From Bacteroidales bacterium (GTDB lineage: Bacteria > Bacteroidota > Bacteroidia > Bacteroidales > F082): a stretch of 39,425 nt of DNA. Under the pieces are notes generated by a model. It was not told the origin of the DNA and did not search any database. It saw only the letters and a list, made by a program, of their open reading frames with translations. Below, piece after piece: positions 36,475 to 39,425 of this stretch; the first letter of the stretch is position 1, and each line of letters opens with the position of its first letter. The stretch lies in assembly GCA_017549805.1 (NCBI GenBank), contig JAFYNJ010000013.1, positions 1-39,425 on the forward strand, read 5' to 3'. Position numbers and translations under genes: made by a program.

Positions 36475-37395
36475 TTAGCCTTTCTTGGAGCCGCCTTGCA
36501 GGATGGCGTCGTATTGCGACGACTTCGACGGGTCGATCTGCTTCATGATGTTGGCCGCCTTGGTCTTTTCCTGTTGCGACCCTTCGCTGAAGACGTTGAT
36601 GATCTCGTCGCGCTTGGCTTCAATGATGAGCTGAAGCCAGAAACAGGTGGGGTAGGTGCTGTAAACGCTTTGGAGGTATTCCAGCGATTTCAGGATGGAA
36701 GCGCGTCCCTCGTCGGGTTTTTCCGACATCACGTCGAGACCCAGGCGGTGGTATTCATACATGAACTGGTGAAGCGGCTCGTAGCTGCTGTTGGTCATGT
36801 TTTCCGCCATCCAATAGCGGTTCTTGTTGCCGTCCATGGCCTTCCATCCCACTTGTGAGGAGCTTTGCGCATTGTTGACAATCTGCTGGGCCGCCTCAAA
36901 GAACGATTTGCCTCCGTCTTGTGAGAAGGAGTCGAAGTCAAGCCCGAGGAAGGTGTAAACATAGAACGCAAGGGTGGAAGTCAGGTCCGAGATGTGCGTG
37001 TTCATGCTGAAATCCAAAGGCTGTCCGTCCATGTAGTTGAAGGAGAATCGCTGGTCCACATAATTGATGATAGGAGAAGTGTAGCTGGCCTTGTAGCAGG
37101 GACGGCGGAGCGCCATGTTGATTTCGCCCGAGAAGGAATCGGAGCCCGTGCGTTCCTTGATGGTGATGGCGATGGAGCACTCGATCTTCTCGGTGGTCTT
37201 GAAGTTGATGTTGGTCCACTTCGTGTTGTTGATGAACTCGTAGATGGCTGTCTGCAGGCTTTCGAAGACGGTCTTGTCGGTGCCCGCAACTTGGTTGGAG
37301 CTGACGCGAATGTCGCATTTCAGCTCTTGGGCGGCCAAGAGGTTCGTGAAGAGCACGCAAACGGCTATGATGACGGAAACAAGGGATCTTTTCAT
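36475..37395 (-). CDS. DUF4835 family protein
   Basis: A 306-residue exported protein with a signal peptide (MKRSLVSVIIAVCVLFTNLLAAQ). The DUF4835 pattern is clear: ELKCDIRVSSNQVAGTDKTVFESLQTAIYEFINNTKWTN, the PCYKASYTSPIINYVDQRFSFNYMDGQPLDF segment and the helical C-terminal half. The family is widespread in Bacteroidota, always near recN/bamD, and its role is unknown, presumably envelope-related. It follows rpoZ by 3 bases. In many relatives coaBC sits at this junction, but not here. Confidence 0.9.
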   Translation of the reverse strand: MKRSLVSVIIAVCVLFTNLLAAQELKCDIRVSSNQVAGTDKTVFESLQTAIYEFINNTKWTNINFKTTEKIECSIAITIKERTGSDSFSGEINMALRRPCYKASYTSPIINYVDQRFSFNYMDGQPLDFSMNTHISDLTSTLAFYVYTFLGLDFDSFSQDGGKSFFEAAQQIVNNAQSSSQVGWKAMDGNKNRYWMAENMTNSSYEPLHQFMYEYHRLGLDVMSEKPDEGRASILKSLEYLQSVYSTYPTCFWLQLIIEAKRDEIINVFSEGSQQEKTKAANIMKQIDPSKSSQYDAILQGGSKKG

Positions 37396-37398
37396 GGT

Positions 37399-37734
37399 TT
37401 AGAACTCGTCCTGGGTGTCCTTTCTGGGGTTGCGGAAATAGATCTCGTCGTTAAGGAACTCGTGAATGGCAATCAACGTGGGTTTGGGCAAGCGTTCGTA
37501 GAATTTCGCGATTTCAATCTGTTCGCGGTTTTCGAAGACTTCTTCCAAGCTGTCGTTGTTGGTGGCAAACTCCTCAATCTTCTTGTTGAGCTCTTCTTTC
37601 ATCTCAGAGGCGATCTGGTTGGCACGCTTGGTCAGGATGGCCACGGTCTCATAGATGTTGCCTGTGCCTTTGTAAAATTGGTCTTTCTGACGGGTTACTA
37701 CCGTCGTTTCGGTTCTGATTTTCTTGAAATCCAT
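37399..37734 (-). CDS. rpoZ: DNA-directed RNA polymerase omega subunit, Bacteroidota type
   Basis: A 111-residue Rpb6/omega protein: MDFKKIRTETTVVTRQKDQFYKGTGNIYETVAILTKRANQIASEMKEELNKKIEEFATNN, then LPKPTLIAIHEFLNDEIYFRN. Omega stabilises the beta' fold. ATG 37734 is used, because an upstream extension (39 codons) would overlap bamD and has no family match. It begins 5 bases after bamD and ends 3 bases before DUF4835. The sequence diverges from E. coli omega, and recognition depends on the Bacteroidota context. Confidence 0.88.
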   Translation of the reverse strand: MDFKKIRTETTVVTRQKDQFYKGTGNIYETVAILTKRANQIASEMKEELNKKIEEFATNNDSLEEVFENREQIEIAKFYERLPKPTLIAIHEFLNDEIYFRNPRKDTQDEF

Positions 37735-37739
37735 GATGT

Positions 37740-38543
37740 TTAATATATGTTTTCTAATTTTTTTCTGGCTTTGTTGACGACAGGTTCCACCTCTTTCAGG
37801 TAGGGACTGTCGGGGAAAAGATAGCTGAGCGTGTTGTAGCGCTCGATGCACGATTCGTAACGCTCCTTCTGCTTCTCGGGTACGCTGTTCTCGGCATATT
37901 CGTAATAGGTCTTGGCCATGTCGCTGAGGATCTCCTCGCGATGGCTGGTGTTCGGATAGTTCTTCAGCAGGTTCTCGAAGCAGGTGATGGCTGCATTGTA
38001 GTTCTCCATCTTGTAATAAAGCAGGCAGATGTTGTAGTCCTTCTCCTCAAGCTTGTTGTTGAGATCGGCAAGAAGTTCCTTGGCGCGTGCTATGCTGTCG
38101 CTTTGTGGGTACTTCTCAATGTACGACTCGAATTGGGAGATGGCCGACAGGGTGTTTTTCTGGTCCAGGGTGGAGATAGGAGAGGTCATGTAGCTGCAAT
38201 AGGCGTTCATGAAAGCGGCATCCTCCGCGTCTTTTGAGAAAGGATAGGCGGTCACGAACTTGTTGAAGTAGTAGGCGGCAATCTCATAGTCGTGGGTCAG
38301 GTAGTAGCACATGGCCGTGCGATAGGTGATCATCTCGCCTTTCGGGGTGCTGCGGAACGAGTTCTGAAGCAGGTCGAAGAGCTGTAACGCCTTGTTGTAG
38401 TCCTTGCGGTCGTAATAGTCCATCGCCACCTCGTACTTCATGTCGTTGTCGGTACTTTTCAGGATACGGTTGAACTCGCTGCATGCAGTGCAACAAACCG
38501 TCAAACAGAAGAGCAGTCCTATAATAAGCCTACGATAATTCAT
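37740..38543 (-). CDS. bamD: Outer-membrane assembly lipoprotein BamD
   Basis: A 267-residue lipoprotein of the BAM complex that folds beta-barrels into the outer membrane. Lipobox CTAC gives Cys21 as the lipidated residue. The mature part is a run of five TPR-like repeats (for example KYEVAMDYYDRKDYNKALQLFDLLQNSF, YEIAAYYFNKFVTAYPFSKDAEDA, YNAAITCFENLLKNYPNTSHREE), matching BamD length and repeat number. First gene of the minus-strand bamD-rpoZ-DUF4835-recN operon. A -7 box lies immediately before the ATG, so the mRNA is probably leaderless or almost so. Confidence 0.93.
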   Translation of the reverse strand: MNYRRLIIGLLFCLTVCCTACSEFNRILKSTDNDMKYEVAMDYYDRKDYNKALQLFDLLQNSFRSTPKGEMITYRTAMCYYLTHDYEIAAYYFNKFVTAYPFSKDAEDAAFMNAYCSYMTSPISTLDQKNTLSAISQFESYIEKYPQSDSIARAKELLADLNNKLEEKDYNICLLYYKMENYNAAITCFENLLKNYPNTSHREEILSDMAKTYYEYAENSVPEKQKERYESCIERYNTLSYLFPDSPYLKEVEPVVNKARKKLENIY

Positions 38544-38546
38544 GCG

Positions 38547-38555
38547 GCAAAAATA
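38547..38555 (-). promoter_or_regulatory. -7 element of the bamD operon
   Basis: On the minus strand TATTTTTGC is a perfect -7 match only 3 bases ahead of the bamD ATG (38543-38541). The -33 region is not clear. The predicted start falls at or within a base or two of the start codon. Confidence 0.5.
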
Positions 38556-38596
38556 GCGAATTTTGTTGAATTGTTGTTGGTTTGGGCGTCGAATTG

Positions 38597-39425
38597 TTAT
38601 TTGATGGCGATTTTCAGGGTGGAAGTGGAGGCACCGTTATCCAGTCTCAACAGATAAACACCTTGGGGCAGACTCGTCTCTAGGTCGAGTTGGTCTTGGC
38701 ATTGGCCTTCCAGCATGATCTGGCCGAGACTGTTCATGATGCGGTAGTTGGTGATGCCATGGAGGCCTTCGATATGGAGGTGCCCGTCGGAAGGATTGGG
38801 ATATACGCTCACGCCATCCAGGCTGTTTTCGCCGACGCCGAGGTTGCGGATGTCAACAAATACAGAGGCGGTTGCTACATTGCCTTCACCGTCGGTGACG
38901 GTAACGATGTATTCCGTTGGCAACTCGGGCTTGGCAACGGGATTGGCTATATGGGAGTTGTTGAGGGTGGTGGCAGGCTCCCAGTGGTAGTAATAATTGC
39001 CGTCACCTCCTGTTACGACGGCATTGAGTTGGCTCTCTTCGCCTTCGTTGATTATTTCAGGATCGGCTGTGGCCACTACCTCAAGCGGGTCATACACAAT
39101 GCCGAGGCATCGCACGGTGGCTTGCCATCCCGTTCTGTTCACCGAAGCGTCGGAAGTAAAGCGGAATGTCAGGGCACCTGCCTCGTTGGTGGCGGTCACC
39201 GTTCCGGGACCGTTGAGGCCGTGATATTGTCCGATCTGCGTTGCAGAGGTCGAGGTGCCGTCATAGATATAGAGGAAGTCATAGCTGCTTTCCGTTTCAA
39301 AGCTGATAAACTCCACTTCGATCTGGGCGCCTTCCGTGGCGGGCATGAAGGTCAGGGTGTAATCGCGGTTGTTGCCATAGTTGCTATCAGCGCCGCCATC
39401 GTCATAGAATGCCGCGCTGCATGTG
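38597..39425 (-). CDS. Secreted CUB-domain protein with T9SS type A sorting signal (5' end outside window)
   Basis: Only the last 276 residues are present; the frame is open to the window edge and the ATG at 39346 is internal. From the N-terminal side: a CUB domain (CSAAFYDDGGADSNYGNNRDY.., FISFETESSYDFLYIYDG, ending ATVRC), a PKD-like beta-sandwich (VVATADPEIINEGEESQLNAVVTGGDGNYYYHWEP, ending YIVTVTDGEGNVATASVFV), and a type A sorting domain (SVYPNPSDGHLHIEG, MNSLGQIML, LPQGVYLLRL) reaching the C-terminus. The sorting domain directs export through the type IX secretion system and attachment to the cell surface. CUB domains often mediate protein or sugar binding, and a protease or adhesin domain may lie upstream. 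Confidence 0.85.
   Translation of the reverse strand, partial: TCSAAFYDDGGADSNYGNNRDYTLTFMPATEGAQIEVEFISFETESSYDFLYIYDGTSTSATQIGQYHGLNGPGTVTATNEAGALTFRFTSDASVNRTGWQATVRCLGIVYDPLEVVATADPEIINEGEESQLNAVVTGGDGNYYYHWEPATTLNNSHIANPVAKPELPTEYIVTVTDGEGNVATASVFVDIRNLGVGENSLDGVSVYPNPSDGHLHIEGLHGITNYRIMNSLGQIMLEGQCQDQLDLETSLPQGVYLLRLDNGASTSTLKIAIK

Noticed and set aside
37735-37851. 39-codon N-terminal extension of the omega subunit
   Set aside because: It overlaps the bamD coding region in another frame and has no resemblance to omega proteins.

Overview
The window looks like a chromosomal segment from a member of the Bacteroidota, most likely an uncultured Bacteroidales. The pointers are: promoters of the TAnnTTTGC (-7) type instead of TATAAT; start codons mostly without Shine-Dalgarno sequences; a TonB-dependent receptor followed by a DUF4249 lipoprotein; a type IX secretion (T9SS) sorting domain; a close P. 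gingivalis-like dipeptidyl peptidase IV; the order bamD-rpoZ-DUF4835-recN; and the block rpsU-xerC-hpf-tRNAs-tuf-tRNA-Trp-secE-nusG-rplKAJL-rpoBC-DUF3467. Species and genus cannot be decided from the sequence.

Layout. 1-2.6 kb: 3' end of a TonB-dependent receptor, a DUF4249 lipoprotein and a separately promoted lipoprotein. 2.7-5.4 kb (minus): a four-subunit 2-oxoacid:ferredoxin oxidoreductase. 5.6-7.6 kb: an unrecognised 220-residue protein and, convergent to it, a class I aminotransferase. 7.7-8.0 kb: two tRNA-Val genes. 8.0-11.0 kb: dipeptidyl peptidase IV and a radical SAM protein. 11.1-26.3 kb: a long translation/transcription block with bS21, XerC, HPF, five tRNAs, EF-Tu, SecE, NusG, four ribosomal proteins, RNA polymerase beta and beta', and a DUF3467 protein. 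26.3-28.4 kb (minus): pyrB-pyrI-lemA behind an attenuator-like leader. 28.5-31.4 kb (minus): a patatin/outer-membrane-barrel protein with a small outer-membrane protein. 31.5-34.7 kb: argS, rsmE, DUF4159. 34.8-38.5 kb (minus): recN, DUF4835, rpoZ, bamD. 38.6 kb to the end (minus): C-terminal part of a secreted CUB/T9SS protein.

Most of the window is core metabolism and gene expression. There is no phage, transposon, CRISPR array or defence island. The most interesting signals are regulatory. (1) The pyrBI operon has a strong promoter, a 20-codon leader ORF placed almost at the transcript's 5' end, and a terminator hairpin whose loop contains that ORF's stop codon, which is the arrangement expected for translation-coupled attenuation. 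(2) In a window where most starts have no Shine-Dalgarno sequence, the two best ones sit in front of rpsU (bS21) and hpf, both ribosome-associated factors, which suggests control by the state of the 16S anti-Shine-Dalgarno. (3) Palindromic repeat units lie at the 3' ends of recN and xerC and appear to supply their last codons. (4) A perfect heptamer-type tandem repeat fills the pyrB-pyrI spacer.
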